From Clostridium algoriphilum (GTDB lineage: Bacteria > Bacillota > Clostridia > Clostridiales > Clostridiaceae): a DNA stretch of 64,000 bases. The notes below the pieces were generated by a model. The model did not search any database, had not been told where the DNA came from, and saw only the letters and a program-made list of their open reading frames with translations. A program made the translations under genes and the position numbers. This document shows, piece by piece, positions 7,407 to 15,784 of this stretch (position 1 is its first letter; each line of letters opens with the position of its first letter). Where the stretch lies: contig NZ_JAIZZK010000003.1 of assembly GCF_020443705.1 (NCBI RefSeq), positions 1 through 64,000 of the forward strand, given 5' to 3'.

Positions 7407-9212
7407 TTACTCCATATCTTCTGTAAGTTTTATTAATTCATCAATTATATTTCCTATATGCTCTATAGTATCTAATATCGGTTTTTCTGTTGTTATATCT
7501 ACTCCTGCCATTTTAGCAAGTTCTACCGGTGTTTTAGTTCCTCCTGCTTTTAATACTTTTCTCCAGTCATCTACAGCTGGTTGCCCTTCTTTTAAAATTC
7601 TGTTACTTACCTGCGTAGCTATTGTAAGTCCAGCACTATATGTATATGGATAAAGTCCCATATAATAATGTGGCTGTCTCATCCATGTAAGTTCTGCACC
7701 ATCAACAATTTTCACAGAATCTCCCCAGAATTTTTCTAGCACGCCTTTTTTTATTTCATTAAGATTTGTGGCTTGCACACTTCCACCTGCATCTATTATT
7801 TTATAAACTTCTCTTTGATAAGCAGCCTCTAATAAATGCGTTACAAAGTTATGGTAGTAAGTTTGGCTAATCATAGAAGATAAAACCCATCTCTTAAATC
7901 TAGGCTCATCATTTGTTTTCATAAGATAATTTGACATAAGCATTTCATTCATAGTGGATGGTGCTTCTATAAAATATAATGACGGCTGCGCATTAAAAAT
8001 ATTTTGATTCTCATTAATTAACTGAAAGTGACCTGCATGGCCTAATTCATGAGCAAGTACAAATACTTCTTTCATTTTCTCAGACCAGGATATTAAAATT
8101 AGAGGATGACTACCATAAGGAGTCGCACAAAAGGCACCTGTTGATTTTCCTTTGTTTTTAACAAAGTCGATCCATTTTTCATCATAAGCTTTTTTTATCA
8201 TTTCTACATAATCTTCACCTAATACTGATAATGCTCCCTCAACATATTTCTTTGATTCCTCGACAGATATAGTTGGCTCATAGGTTGGGTCTACTTCAAG
8301 CTTTAAATCTGCAAAGGTCATTTCATCAATTTTATGAATTTTTTGGAGCAATTTCACATATTTTCTCATATGCGGTGCTAGCTTTTCCATGATTATATCT
8401 ATTTGTCTATCATATAATTTTCTCTCTACCTGTTGAGGAAATAATAAACTATCTATAACAGAATCAAATCCTCTAAGTGTTGCTAATGTTTTTTCCTTTT
8501 GAACCTGCGTCTGATAAAGTGCTGATACTGTATGTTTATATTCTCCCAGTTTTGAAGAAAAAGCTTTAAAAGCTGCTCTTCTAATTTTAGTATCTGTCTC
8601 ATATTCCCATTCATCTTCAAAAAGTACAAAACTAAGAGGATATTCAGTGCCATCTACAGTGAAATTTTCAAAATCCATATCACTTAATTTAGTTGTATCA
8701 TATGTGGAATAAGCAGAATCTAGTGTTCCAGATAAAGCGGATAATACTTTTTCAACTTCTGGGTGTAATGAATGTTTTTTAACTCTTTTTATTTCCCCCA
8801 AATAATTGCTGTTTTCTTTCGATTCTTCAATTGCTTCATCAATTATTTTTTCATCTACTTCATTAATTTCGCTTTCTACAAAGCTTAGTCTGCTTTCTAA
8901 ATCAGATAATATGTTAATAGACTTCATATATCTAGCTTGATTTTCTACATTAGATTGATCTGTAGAAACTGCAAGACTCGCATAATTTGCTACAAGATCT
9001 TCACTTTCCATTACCAATCTCATTTTATCCAAGCACTCATTTATAATACTAGCTGAATTTAATTTTTCTTTATAGTTTTTTTCTATCTCTACCGTAAGTT
9101 CTTCTAAACCTTGTATAGCTAAATTATATTGCTTTTCTGTTTGGTATAGTGAAGATAAATCCCAAGTAAGCGATTTATCTACATCGTTTCTTTCTTTTAG
9201 GGCTGTTTTCAT
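7407..9212 (-). CDS. pepF: Oligoendopeptidase F
   Basis: 601 residues, the normal PepF length. The M3-family zinc site HELGH lies near residue 387 in VLAHELGHAGHF, with the downstream Glu ligand in a helix containing FIEAPSTMNE. The N-terminal half is the helical oligoendopeptidase domain (WDLSSLYQTEKQ). It is a cytosolic metallopeptidase that degrades peptides of roughly 7-17 residues. ATG 9212 has an AGGAGG site. The gene appears monocistronic and intact. Confidence 0.95.
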   Translation of the reverse strand: MKTALKERNDVDKSLTWDLSSLYQTEKQYNLAIQGLEELTVEIEKNYKEKLNSASIINECLDKMRLVMESEDLVANYASLAVSTDQSNVENQARYMKSINILSDLESRLSFVESEINEVDEKIIDEAIEESKENSNYLGEIKRVKKHSLHPEVEKVLSALSGTLDSAYSTYDTTKLSDMDFENFTVDGTEYPLSFVLFEDEWEYETDTKIRRAAFKAFSSKLGEYKHTVSALYQTQVQKEKTLATLRGFDSVIDSLLFPQQVERKLYDRQIDIIMEKLAPHMRKYVKLLQKIHKIDEMTFADLKLEVDPTYEPTISVEESKKYVEGALSVLGEDYVEMIKKAYDEKWIDFVKNKGKSTGAFCATPYGSHPLILISWSEKMKEVFVLAHELGHAGHFQLINENQNIFNAQPSLYFIEAPSTMNEMLMSNYLMKTNDEPRFKRWVLSSMISQTYYHNFVTHLLEAAYQREVYKIIDAGGSVQATNLNEIKKGVLEKFWGDSVKIVDGAELTWMRQPHYYMGLYPYTYSAGLTIATQVSNRILKEGQPAVDDWRKVLKAGGTKTPVELAKMAGVDITTEKPILDTIEHIGNIIDELIKLTEDME

Positions 9213-9265
9213 TATAAATCCTCCTTATTTAGTTAGATAGTTTTTTCAATTGTATTAGTATATAT

Positions 9266-10855
9266 TTATGCAATAGCCATATTGTCTGATATATCTTCAA
9301 GAACACTTAGCAATTCCTTTTGCATATCTTCCTTTGAAGGCATTCTTATTATTTTACGTTTTTTAACTTCACTCTCAACGTGATTCATCAATAATTTTTC
9401 TGCAAATTCATTTCTACTAGAACTTGCAAACATGTCCTTAAGTGTTGAGCCTGTCAAATCACCCTTTAAATTATCTATAATAGCTTCTGCTTCTTTTTGA
9501 TTTAACAAATAGTCTTCAGAAATTCGAGTAAATACTTTTTCTATAATATTCACCATTTCATTTGCATCATCTTGAATAAATTCATTAAGAACCGTGTTTG
9601 ATACCTTACTTGCTACACTTCCAGCAGCAAATGAGCCAAGTAATCCTCCTATAAATCCTCCAATTGCAGTCCCTATTATAGGGACAAAGGAACCAGCCGC
9701 GGCTCCTGCAGTAGCTCCACCTACCCAGCCTGCAGTACCACCCGCTACTGTGGCTGCTGAAGTTGCAACATTTTTAAACAATTGTGCTCCTGAAATTCTG
9801 CCTCTAAAAATGCTAACTACATCCATTGAAGACAATACAACAACAGAAACAGCGCCGGTTATGGCATTACCTCTTAACATTTTAGATGCACTTTTCATAG
9901 CTGCAGCTCCATAAATATTAGTTCCACTTCTAAAGGCATTTACTAACATAGCTGATACCTTGGGACCCATAATACTAATAATAGCTTCTGAACTCCCTAC
10001 TAAAGCACTGTTTAACCCTGCTTTAGATAATTGACTAGCTAAGACAGCTGTAACAAATGTAATTCCGCCGACCTTTAATCCTGAATATGTTGCAGATTTT
10101 AAAGCAGTATTAAAGTCATCACCATTCCAAATAGAAGTTGCGAACGTTAATACCGTGCTTATACCAAAAGCAGCAGTTGCAATAATTGCACCATTCACAG
10201 CATCAAACGTTATCGATTCCACTGTACCAAACTTTGCAATATTTCTTGCTTGTTCATATGTGAAATTACCTTTTCTAACAATATTTTTTGCCTCATTAGG
10301 ATCTGTTACTCCATTAACTTCTCCATTCTTAATCCTATTTTCCATCGATTGAACAGCAGCATCATATTTATCAGATGGAACCTCAATTTTCATTGGTGAA
10401 CCATCTGGATTAAGATATTTGAACTTTCCATCTTGAAAACACTCCTGGATACATTTAGAACCAGAATTGCAATATTTCGACTGAATATTAACGCCATTAA
10501 CTACTCTGTCTGCACCAAATTTCGCATTATCATCTCCAACAATCTTTGCGTCTTTTCCTGTTAACTTATCATAAATATGATTAGCTCTTTCTGCCGCAAA
10601 CCCATGTCCTCTAGGGGTATTAAATTTATCCATACCATACAATGTACTTGCATTGCTGACATTTCCATAGATAATTCCACTTGTCCGAGAACCTATTACT
10701 TCAATTATTCCTAAATCAATTTTATTTTTAATATCCTTTAGCGTCTTTTCTATATCACGGCCATTAGCTTCATAATATTTTAGAGCTCTTTTCTCATTGA
10801 TACCAATCTTTGATTGTATCTCTTTAACACATCCATTATCATAATCACTATACAT
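9266..10855 (-). CDS. Large glycine-zipper protein with UBA-like and nuclease-like N-terminal regions
   Basis: 529 residues from ATG 10855 (AGAGGTG six bases upstream). The first 45 residues (VKEIQSKIGINEKRALKYY) look like a UBA/EF-Ts-N three-helix unit. Next comes a conserved-looking block, RGHGFAAERANH, GDDNAKFGADRVVNG and NIQSKYCNSGSK; GAD followed by IQxK is reminiscent of the Mrr-like PD-(D/E)XK core with Gln for Glu. The middle is Ala/Gly-rich, with repeated GxxxG zippers (AGWVGGATAGAAAGS, GTAIGGFIGGLLGSF), suggesting membrane insertion or helix packing. The C-terminus is charged and helical. Function unknown; a toxin, effector or membrane-pore role is possible. It overlaps the end of a small upstream gene's context. 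Confidence 0.6.
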   Translation of the reverse strand: MYSDYDNGCVKEIQSKIGINEKRALKYYEANGRDIEKTLKDIKNKIDLGIIEVIGSRTSGIIYGNVSNASTLYGMDKFNTPRGHGFAAERANHIYDKLTGKDAKIVGDDNAKFGADRVVNGVNIQSKYCNSGSKCIQECFQDGKFKYLNPDGSPMKIEVPSDKYDAAVQSMENRIKNGEVNGVTDPNEAKNIVRKGNFTYEQARNIAKFGTVESITFDAVNGAIIATAAFGISTVLTFATSIWNGDDFNTALKSATYSGLKVGGITFVTAVLASQLSKAGLNSALVGSSEAIISIMGPKVSAMLVNAFRSGTNIYGAAAMKSASKMLRGNAITGAVSVVVLSSMDVVSIFRGRISGAQLFKNVATSAATVAGGTAGWVGGATAGAAAGSFVPIIGTAIGGFIGGLLGSFAAGSVASKVSNTVLNEFIQDDANEMVNIIEKVFTRISEDYLLNQKEAEAIIDNLKGDLTGSTLKDMFASSSRNEFAEKLLMNHVESEVKKRKIIRMPSKEDMQKELLSVLEDISDNMAIA

Positions 10856-10865
10856 TATTACACCT

Positions 10866-11036
10866 CTACATTTCATTCATATTTTTATGCTTTTCTTCAA
10901 CAAATCTATGTTCTTCACCCTTTTTATAAAACCCTCTTTCACTTGGGGCCGTGTCATTATAGTACTTTTCTATTGTCAATTCTATAGTAGTTTTATGCTT
11001 TCTTTCTAAGGTATTAGATTTATGTAGCGGTCTCAT
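10866..11036 (-). CDS. Hypothetical 56-aa charged protein
   Basis: From ATG 11036, two bases after GGAGG, the frame gives a highly charged peptide (MRPLHKSNTLERKHKTTIEL) and ends 10 bp before the start of the 529-residue glycine-zipper protein. It overlaps the tail of a decayed acetyltransferase gene in another frame. No family recognised; it may be a small partner of the downstream protein or spurious. Confidence 0.35.
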   Translation of the reverse strand: MRPLHKSNTLERKHKTTIELTIEKYYNDTAPSERGFYKKGEEHRFVEEKHKNMNEM

Positions 11037-11225
11037 AGCCTCCTTTAGATACTGTATCTGCAAGTATACTTTCTGTAATAATTCCTGCTTCTTCCTTTAT
11101 CCTAAGATCTTCGAAAAGATATTTTAACAAACTGCCTCCAACTCCATGACCTTGATATTCAGGATTAACAACTATTGAAGTAAGCTTCTATTTGCTTCTT
11201 CATTATAGTAAATTATATCCAACAT
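11020..11225 (-). pseudogene. GNAT acetyltransferase remnant
   Basis: The frame starts at ATG 11225 (MLDIIYYNEEAN), then changes frame into KLTSIVVNPEYQGHGVGGSL, the acetyl-CoA binding Q/R-x-x-G-x-G/A motif of GNAT enzymes, and stops at 11020. Both the N-terminal half and the C-terminal strands are missing, so it is an internally deleted relic. Confidence 0.7.
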
Positions 11226-11522
11226 TTTTTACTCCCCCATTAAATAAAAGACATCACTTTAGATACATGTTAAATATATGTTTAAGCAATGTACAAATAT
11301 AACCTTTAGATGATTTACCCCATAACTTTCACTCCATAGTTTTATCTGTTTCCTCGTATCTTGTTGTTAAAAGCATTAATCCTCAACTAGAGGAAAAGGC
11401 AACCCCATAGATTGTCCCTACTTCAAGTATAATCTTTAAAATTTTCATTTGTTTTCAACCATAAGCTGTTAGATATATTACCATATTCATTTTCGGATAC
11501 AATGACATCGGCTATAATTTCA

Positions 11523-11592
11523 GTAGCAAAACAAATTTATCACAATTTGTTCACGGCCCCCGGGGATTTTTATGAACGAAGTGAATTTGCTG
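11523..11592. repeat. TTAGCAA mini-element, copy C (diverged)
   Basis: Starts GTAGCAAAACAAATT, has the AACAAATT/AATTTGTT inverted arms and GGCCCCCGGGG block, and ends GAACGAAGTGAATTTGCTG. The 3' half (GAACGAANTGAATTTGC) recurs at 14863-14880. It lies 12 bp inside a start codon of a duplicated leader at 11607, so it appears to interrupt a vanished gene. Confidence 0.6.
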
Positions 11593-11604
11593 ATTTTTAG
11601 TCAT

Positions 11605-11663
11605 TAATAAATCTCCTTTTATATTAATAGGTATAAAAAAAGGAAGCTATTAGCTCCCTTAAG
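11605..11663 (-). repeat. Duplicated leader/terminator unit, copy 1
   Basis: Carries an ATG, a TAAAAGGAGATTTATTA-type ribosome site and an AAGGGAGCTAATAGC terminator stem on the minus strand. Nearly the same unit lies at 12573-12637 upstream of the 302-residue stalk protein. The two copies flank that gene, as expected if a tandem array of related genes lost a member. Confidence 0.6.
11640..11660 (-). terminator. Terminator after the stalk protein gene
   Basis: On the minus strand AAGGGAGCTAATAGCTTCCTT folds into a hairpin and is followed by TTTTT. It lies just after the stop at 11667. Confidence 0.7.
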
Positions 11664-11666
11664 TAT

Positions 11667-12575
11667 TTATTTATAATCTCGTAGTGTCTTATCTTGAAGT
11701 TGTTTAAAAGCTTTGCCTGATGCTTTACTTATACACAAACGCCAAGGAGCTCCTTCTTTGTCGTCTCCTCTAAATTCATTATAAATATCGAATACATAAA
11801 AATCTCCACCATTAATTACTACTGTATAATCATATACTGGCCATAATTGAGTAGAAGAGTCTATATACTCACCTCTTAAATTATTGCCTATTTCTTTAGC
11901 TTCATCAAGTGTCATTCCTGCCTGGTAAGGTGTTGTGTCAATAGTATTAGAAGATGTAACAGTTGGATGATAATCATATAACTTGCCATCAACACTATAC
12001 CTAAAAGCTTTACCAGATTTTTTACTTATAGCTAAATGCCAATCATAACCTTGATCTACGTAATTGTAATCATCCATTTCGTACACATAAAATTCACCAC
12101 CATTAATCCATTCTGTGTTGTAAGACCAAAGCTTCAATACACAATTTTCTCCAGCAACTAATTTGTTACCTAATATTAAAGCTTGGTCAAATGATAATCC
12201 TGTATTTAATTTAGCAACTCGTAACTTTTCATCTGATATCTTCTTGTTAGCTATTATTGTAGCTTCTACTTTAGCAGATACTTTATCTGCTATTTTTTTA
12301 TCTGCAATCCTTTGAGCTTCTACTTTATCTGCAGTAATCTTATCTGCTATTCGTTTATCCTCTATAGCTTTGTCTGCTATAACTTTATCAGCTATTCTTT
12401 TGGCTTTTGTTATCTTATTTGCTTGTTCTGATTTGATTTGTTGAGTTTTTTTAACATTCTCTCTGTATTTCACTGTAACAAATGTTGTTGTTCCTATAAG
12501 TAATAGTGCCACACTAACGGCTAAAATAATTAACTTAGACTTTCTTCTCATTAATATTTCCATTAATACTTTCAT
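11667..12575 (-). CDS. Membrane-anchored IADK-stalk protein with two PepSY-like modules
   Basis: 302 residues, start at 12575 eight bases after AAAGGAG. Order: basic N-terminus, one transmembrane helix (LIILAVSVALLLIGTTTFV), a roughly 90-residue stalk of five-residue IADK-type repeats (RIADKVIADKAIEDK), and then two related modules. Each module has GGEFYVY or GGDFYVFDIYN followed by WHLAISKKSGKAF or WRLCISKASGKAF, a pattern seen in PepSY-like domains. The protein is probably exported with the stalk spacing the modules from the membrane. A truncated relative lies at 33388-33941 and the stalk recurs in the lipoprotein at 45739. Ligand unknown. Confidence 0.75.
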   Translation of the reverse strand: MKVLMEILMRRKSKLIILAVSVALLLIGTTTFVTVKYRENVKKTQQIKSEQANKITKAKRIADKVIADKAIEDKRIADKITADKVEAQRIADKKIADKVSAKVEATIIANKKISDEKLRVAKLNTGLSFDQALILGNKLVAGENCVLKLWSYNTEWINGGEFYVYEMDDYNYVDQGYDWHLAISKKSGKAFRYSVDGKLYDYHPTVTSSNTIDTTPYQAGMTLDEAKEIGNNLRGEYIDSSTQLWPVYDYTVVINGGDFYVFDIYNEFRGDDKEGAPWRLCISKASGKAFKQLQDKTLRDYK

Positions 12576-12637
12576 TAATAAATCTCCTTTTATATTAATA
12601 GGTATAAAAATTAAGGATGCTATTAGCTCCCTTAATT
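12573..12637 (-). repeat. Duplicated leader/terminator unit, copy 2
   Basis: The second copy of the unit at 11605-11663. It supplies the ribosome site and start of the stalk protein (12575) and the terminator stem (about 12611-12636) of the upstream small pseudogene. Confidence 0.6.
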
Positions 12638-12651
12638 AGAATAAACTAGAT

Positions 12652-12822
12652 TTATAATTGTCGATCATTATAAGTATTACCAATTCTTGCAATAGAATTT
12701 ATAACTAAAGCCACTCATATTAATAAGCCAATGCCAAGAATAATGATTGTAGCTGCACGTCAAAGAATGGTAACTCCACTGTTATTGTCTAACCAAAAAC
12801 TCCATTTCTTTTTAGTTTTCAC
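12652..12822 (-). pseudogene. 56-codon small membrane protein with two in-frame TGA codons
   Basis: A GTG at 12822 follows AAGGAGG. The frame reads VKTKKKWSFWLDNNSGVTIL, TGA, RAATIIILGIGLLI, TGA, VALVINSIARIGNTYND and stops at TAA 12652. Both TGA codons occur where a Trp would suit the membrane helix, and the flanking frame stays open and coherent. Two G-to-A changes (TGG to TGA) are the simplest reading, making this a recent pseudogene. Readthrough is possible but unsupported. Confidence 0.55.
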
Positions 12823-12986
12823 AATAAAAGCCTCCTTATTTTATTTATATAATATCTTATTCAAAGAGTATCGTTCTCCATTTCAATATAGTATGTGGTA
12901 TTAATTGTAAATTGGTTCTTGTCATATCATATTGTTACTTGTTATTTTCCCATATTAGCACCCCTATAACTACGCTTAGATTCATT

Positions 12987-13113
12987 AGATACCATAATGC
13001 TTTAAATATCTTCCACCTCTCATTTGACTCTCCTTTTCTATTATTTGTTCAAATATAGTTACTGGTATTGAATTACCAGCTTGCTTATAAACTAGAACTA
13101 ACGCTTGCTGCAG
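12987..13113 (-). pseudogene. C-terminal fragment of a C5-cytosine DNA methyltransferase
   Basis: The frame reads LVLVYKQAGNSIPVTIFEQI and ends at TAA 12987. YKQAGNSIPV matches motif X of Dcm-type enzymes, which packs on the S-adenosylmethionine site. All other motifs are absent, and a stop interrupts the frame at 13114. It is a phage- or restriction-derived relic. The sequence from 13117 to 13290 contains no frame I can assign. Confidence 0.65.
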
Positions 13114-13296
13114 CTAAGAAATCAGAGTCAGAACACCCCTGTGCTCTCCAGCGTTCGGAGCCCTATCTGTTCTTTGGGTTATGGTATAACAGAAATCATC
13201 TATAATAGGTATGCGTCTTAAGATTCCTGTTTCCCAATAGCGTCAAGCATGCTCTTGGCTTTTACTCTATATCAATCTCTACATCTCTATTGTCTT

Positions 13297-13544
13297 CTAA
13301 ATACTCTTCTGACACCGTTTTTCATATGGTGTCAGTTTTGTTTTTAGTTGGATACACTCATAGTTGTAGAAATAAATATAATCATCTATTTTTTCCCTGT
13401 GATACCATTTCTTTAACTTCATTTATAATTGCAGAACCAAACTGTTTTTTGCCTTTTACTGCTGACATAACAATACCCCCAATCATAGTTTTATTATCCT
13501 ACAATTGGGGGGGTATTTTTACAATGTCCGTTTTTAGTGGTTCA
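13297..13544 (-). mobile_element. Deletion derivative of an IS3-family element
   Basis: One terminus, TGAACCACTAAAAACGGACA, begins at 13544. An ATG at 13468 starts an OrfA-like N-terminus (MSAVKGKKQFGSAIINEVKE), which after about 28 codons runs in another frame into IDDYIYFYNYECIQLKTKLT, the C-terminal signature of IS3-family OrfB; the stop is at 13297. The whole catalytic core is missing. A hairpin CTGACACC/GGTGTCAG (13309-13335) followed by a T-rich run lies within the OrfB tail on the plus strand. The other terminus is not found. Confidence 0.65.
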
Positions 13545-13625
13545 GTTCATATATTATAGTTATTCCCTTTACAGTTTTTACATAATATGGTATTCTTAAT
13601 AAGACACCATTTCACAAATTTGAAA

Positions 13626-13669
13626 AGCAGAAGGTTGTTCTCTATAAACATTCCTTTCTGCTTTTTTTT
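13626..13669 (+). terminator. Rho-independent terminator
   Basis: AGCAGAAGG pairs with CCTTTCTGCT (one bulge) across an 18-nt loop, followed by eight T residues. No intact gene precedes it, so it is probably left from the scarred region. Confidence 0.55.
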
Positions 13670-13751
13670 GCATTTTTCTCTAATTTGAATTGCAGAGTTG
13701 TACCCTTGTAACTTTACAATAGCTTTTAGTACAACATTTAAAACTACTGCT

Positions 13752-13930
13752 GATACTCCCACGCCTAAAGGCATGGGGTTCTTAGATAGATTAACTTCTC
13801 CTATACTCTCATTTATTAAGGATCTAATAAATTACAAGATACAAGAACTGATTAATTTTTCTAAAACTTCCACTATCAATTATCCCAATGGACAAATTAA
13901 CGATAGTATAAGGCTCATATCAAAACCATT
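13752..13930 (-). ncRNA. Right end and omega-RNA-like region of a TnpB remnant
   Basis: This stretch lies between the stop of the TnpB fragment (13931) and an element right-end hairpin, minus-strand CCCATGCCTTTAGGCGTGGG near 13760-13780. In IS605-type elements this segment, with the last part of tnpB, yields the omega RNA, and the guide comes from flanking DNA beyond the hairpin. Here tnpB is truncated, so any RNA would be an orphan unless the TnpB at 1-1435 uses it. Inferred from position and hairpin only. Confidence 0.4.
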
Positions 13931-14196
13931 TTATTTCATTTTATATTCCCATACTACTTTTGCTCTATACTCACTACTTTGCAACCTTAATATTTCCTTG
14001 TCATGTAGCATTTTAAAATTATCAAATTCCTTAAAACATAACTCTCTATCTATTTCTTTTAAATTACTTTTAACATTCATTATAAGAAAGGCACTATAAC
14101 AATCTCTTTGCACTTTAAATTCTCCAAAGTCATTCCATCTTTCTGACAATCCTTTTTTAATGTATTTATTTTCTATATGATTATATTGAGATGCTT
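13931..14196 (-). pseudogene. TnpB 3' fragment
   Basis: Nearly identical in DNA to the end of the TnpB gene at 1-240, carrying the third RuvC Asp (VQRDCYSAFL) and the natural C-terminus EYKMK. Similarity stops at about 14196, where asparagine synthetase sequence begins on the opposite strand. It is a second, truncated copy of the same element. Confidence 0.85.
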
Positions 14197-14593
14197 ACAT
14201 AAGTTTATTTCTGATAGTGATTGCAAAATATTGCTTCCAATGTACTATGAATATGGGCTAGATATGTTTTCAAAATTAGATGCAGAATACGCAACTATCA
14301 TCTACGATGGAAAAAAGAACAGTTTCATTGCAGCACGAGATCCAATTGGAATCCGTCCTCTCTTCTATGGTTATTCCGAATCAGGTAAAATCATATTTGC
14401 AAGTGAAGCGAAAAATTTAATTGGTCTTACGTACAAAATTATGTCATTTCCACCAGGACATTATTATGCTGATGGTAAATTTACATGCTATTGCGATATC
14501 GCAGCAACAGAGGGTGATTATTGTAAGGATGACTTAGAAGTTATCTGCAGCAAAATTCATGATAAATTCGTAACTGCTATAGAAAAACGTTAA
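14196..14593 (+). pseudogene. Internal fragment of a second asnB copy
   Basis: The frame reads HKFISDSDCKILLPMYYEYG and so on to FVTAIEKR and then TAA. It matches residues about 85-213 of the complete AsnB at 23007-24596 at about 95% identity, covering part of the glutaminase domain only. The N-terminal catalytic Cys and the whole synthetase domain are absent. The left end joins a TnpB fragment directly. A product would be inactive. Confidence 0.9.
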
Positions 14594-14962
14594 ATTCATA
14601 GGACTTATCACTACTTCACCCATAAAAAATGTTCTATTTATAATGATTCCTTAATAATTTTATCATCATTCGTACCTCTTGTTTCAATAGATGAAAGAAT
14701 ATAACTGAAATAAATTAATTCTCAGTATTTCTATTAACTTATTTAAATAGTTGCATGCTATGTCATTAACCGATTTTTCACTTCATTTACCCTTTAGCAA
14801 CTATTTCCAAGGGTCAGGCACCTTACAGAGTTTGGAAGAGAAGCAACAATCTCTGTTGCTAATGAACGAAATGAATTTGCCCTCCTTTAAAAAAATAAAT
14901 TTATTGTTAAAGTTATGTTAGTAATCCTAAAACGCAACTGATTATAACAACACAAAACACCT
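14594..14962. other. Gap with repeat fragments
   Basis: No gene. Holds one copy of a 29-bp repeat (14799-14827; second copy 15538-15566), a hairpin GCAACA/TGTTGC (14843-14859) and the tail of a TTAGCAA-type element (14861-14880). Confidence 0.5.
14799..14827. repeat. 29-bp dispersed repeat, copy 1
   Basis: AACTATTTCCAAGGGTCAGG and onward to CCTTACA; the copy at 15538-15566 differs at three positions (AACTATTTCAAAGGATCAGG). The pair flanks the pseudogene at 14963-15456 in the same orientation, possibly the ends of a larger inserted unit. Confidence 0.55.
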
Positions 14963-15456
14963 TCATAAATAATTAAACTTTATTAATCCCAAATATTCTT
15001 TTGCAGTAATTAATCTATTGCCTTTGGGAAGCTTAAATCCAAAAGTATATTCTTTACTAGCATTTAGATTGTTAATAGTAATTAAACTTCTAATTACATC
15101 CTTAGTAGGTTGTAATGCAACGTTTGCATTACAATTTGCCTCATTATTATACACAATTGTACCATTTTTACTTATTGCAGGAGTGGTGTTCTTTGCTTCT
15201 TTTGGTGATAACATTTCAAAGGAGTCTTTTTTGTTTTCTAGATCAGAAATTTTCACAGAATTATTTCCATTGTTAGGCAAATTAAATTTTGCATTATCAC
15301 TATAAATATCATCATTCAGTTTTGACTTAACAATATCCGATATACCTGTTTTTCTTTCAATATTACTACTAGGGATGGTTCATTATCTCCTCTCTTAAAA
15401 AACGACTTCTGTGAAAAACTTTCAATGTCATCACTTTCTTTAATATCTTCGCTCAT
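14963..15456 (-). pseudogene. Frameshifted hypothetical gene
   Basis: ATG 15456 follows GGAGG by seven bases and starts MSEDIKESDDIESFSQKSFF. After about 30 codons the coding signal moves to another frame (SNIERKTGISDIVKSKLNDD) and continues to a stop at 14963 with KLPKGNRLITAKEYLGLIKF near the end. About one base is lost or gained near 15363. The protein would be acidic then polar, without membrane segments. No family recognised. Confidence 0.5.
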
Positions 15457-15537
15457 GTTAATCCTCCAGTTTATATATTTATTTTCAATTTTACATTGTA
15501 TGAATATTATTATAAAGATAGTATAAATTATTTTAGA

Positions 15538-15566
15538 AACTATTTCAAAGGATCAGGCCCCTTACA
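15538..15566. repeat. 29-bp dispersed repeat, copy 2
   Basis: Second copy of the 14799-14827 repeat, just upstream of the pseudogene's start. Confidence 0.55.
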
Positions 15567-15637
15567 TTCTTTATATAAATTCATACTTACCATTCTTAGA
15601 CAATTCTCCAATTATATATCTTTATGGGCGTAAAAAT

Positions 15638-15663
15638 GAGAACCGTCATTTCTGACGATTCTC
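15638..15663 (-). terminator. Terminator downstream of sstT
   Basis: GAGAACCGTCA and TGACGATTCTC form a stem around TTTC; on the minus strand it is followed by ATTTTTA. It lies about 120 bp after the sstT stop. Confidence 0.6.
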
Positions 15664-15784
15664 TCTTATTTTACTGCTTTTAATTTTGATATCATTCCAA
15701 TTCTTTGATGTTATCATTTCTACTGCTGTAATATCTTCTCTAATTCCTTTAACTTTTATTTATCTATAACGTTCTGTTTTCTTT

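Larger units (their letters stand above)
11226..11666. other. Gap: mini-element, duplicated leader, terminator
   Basis: No intact gene. Within it are a TTAGCAA-type element (11523-11592), a copy of the leader found upstream of the next gene (11605-11639), and a terminator (11640-11660). Between 11226 and 11520 I see only AT-rich sequence without a convincing frame. Confidence 0.5.

Noticed and set aside
9594-9914. A plus-strand frame rich in Pro/Ala inside the glycine-zipper gene
   Set aside because: It is the complement of Ala/Gly codons of the real minus-strand gene and has no ribosome site.
13290-13559. An 89-codon plus-strand frame
   Set aside because: It covers the IS3 remnant on the other strand, which has clear OrfA and OrfB signatures.
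14196-14593. An independent small amidotransferase gene
   Set aside because: It lacks the N-terminal Cys and matches an internal part of AsnB, so it is a fragment.
15018-15305. A 95-codon plus-strand hydrophobic frame
   Set aside because: It is antisense to the frameshifted gene at 14963-15456, which has a good start site.
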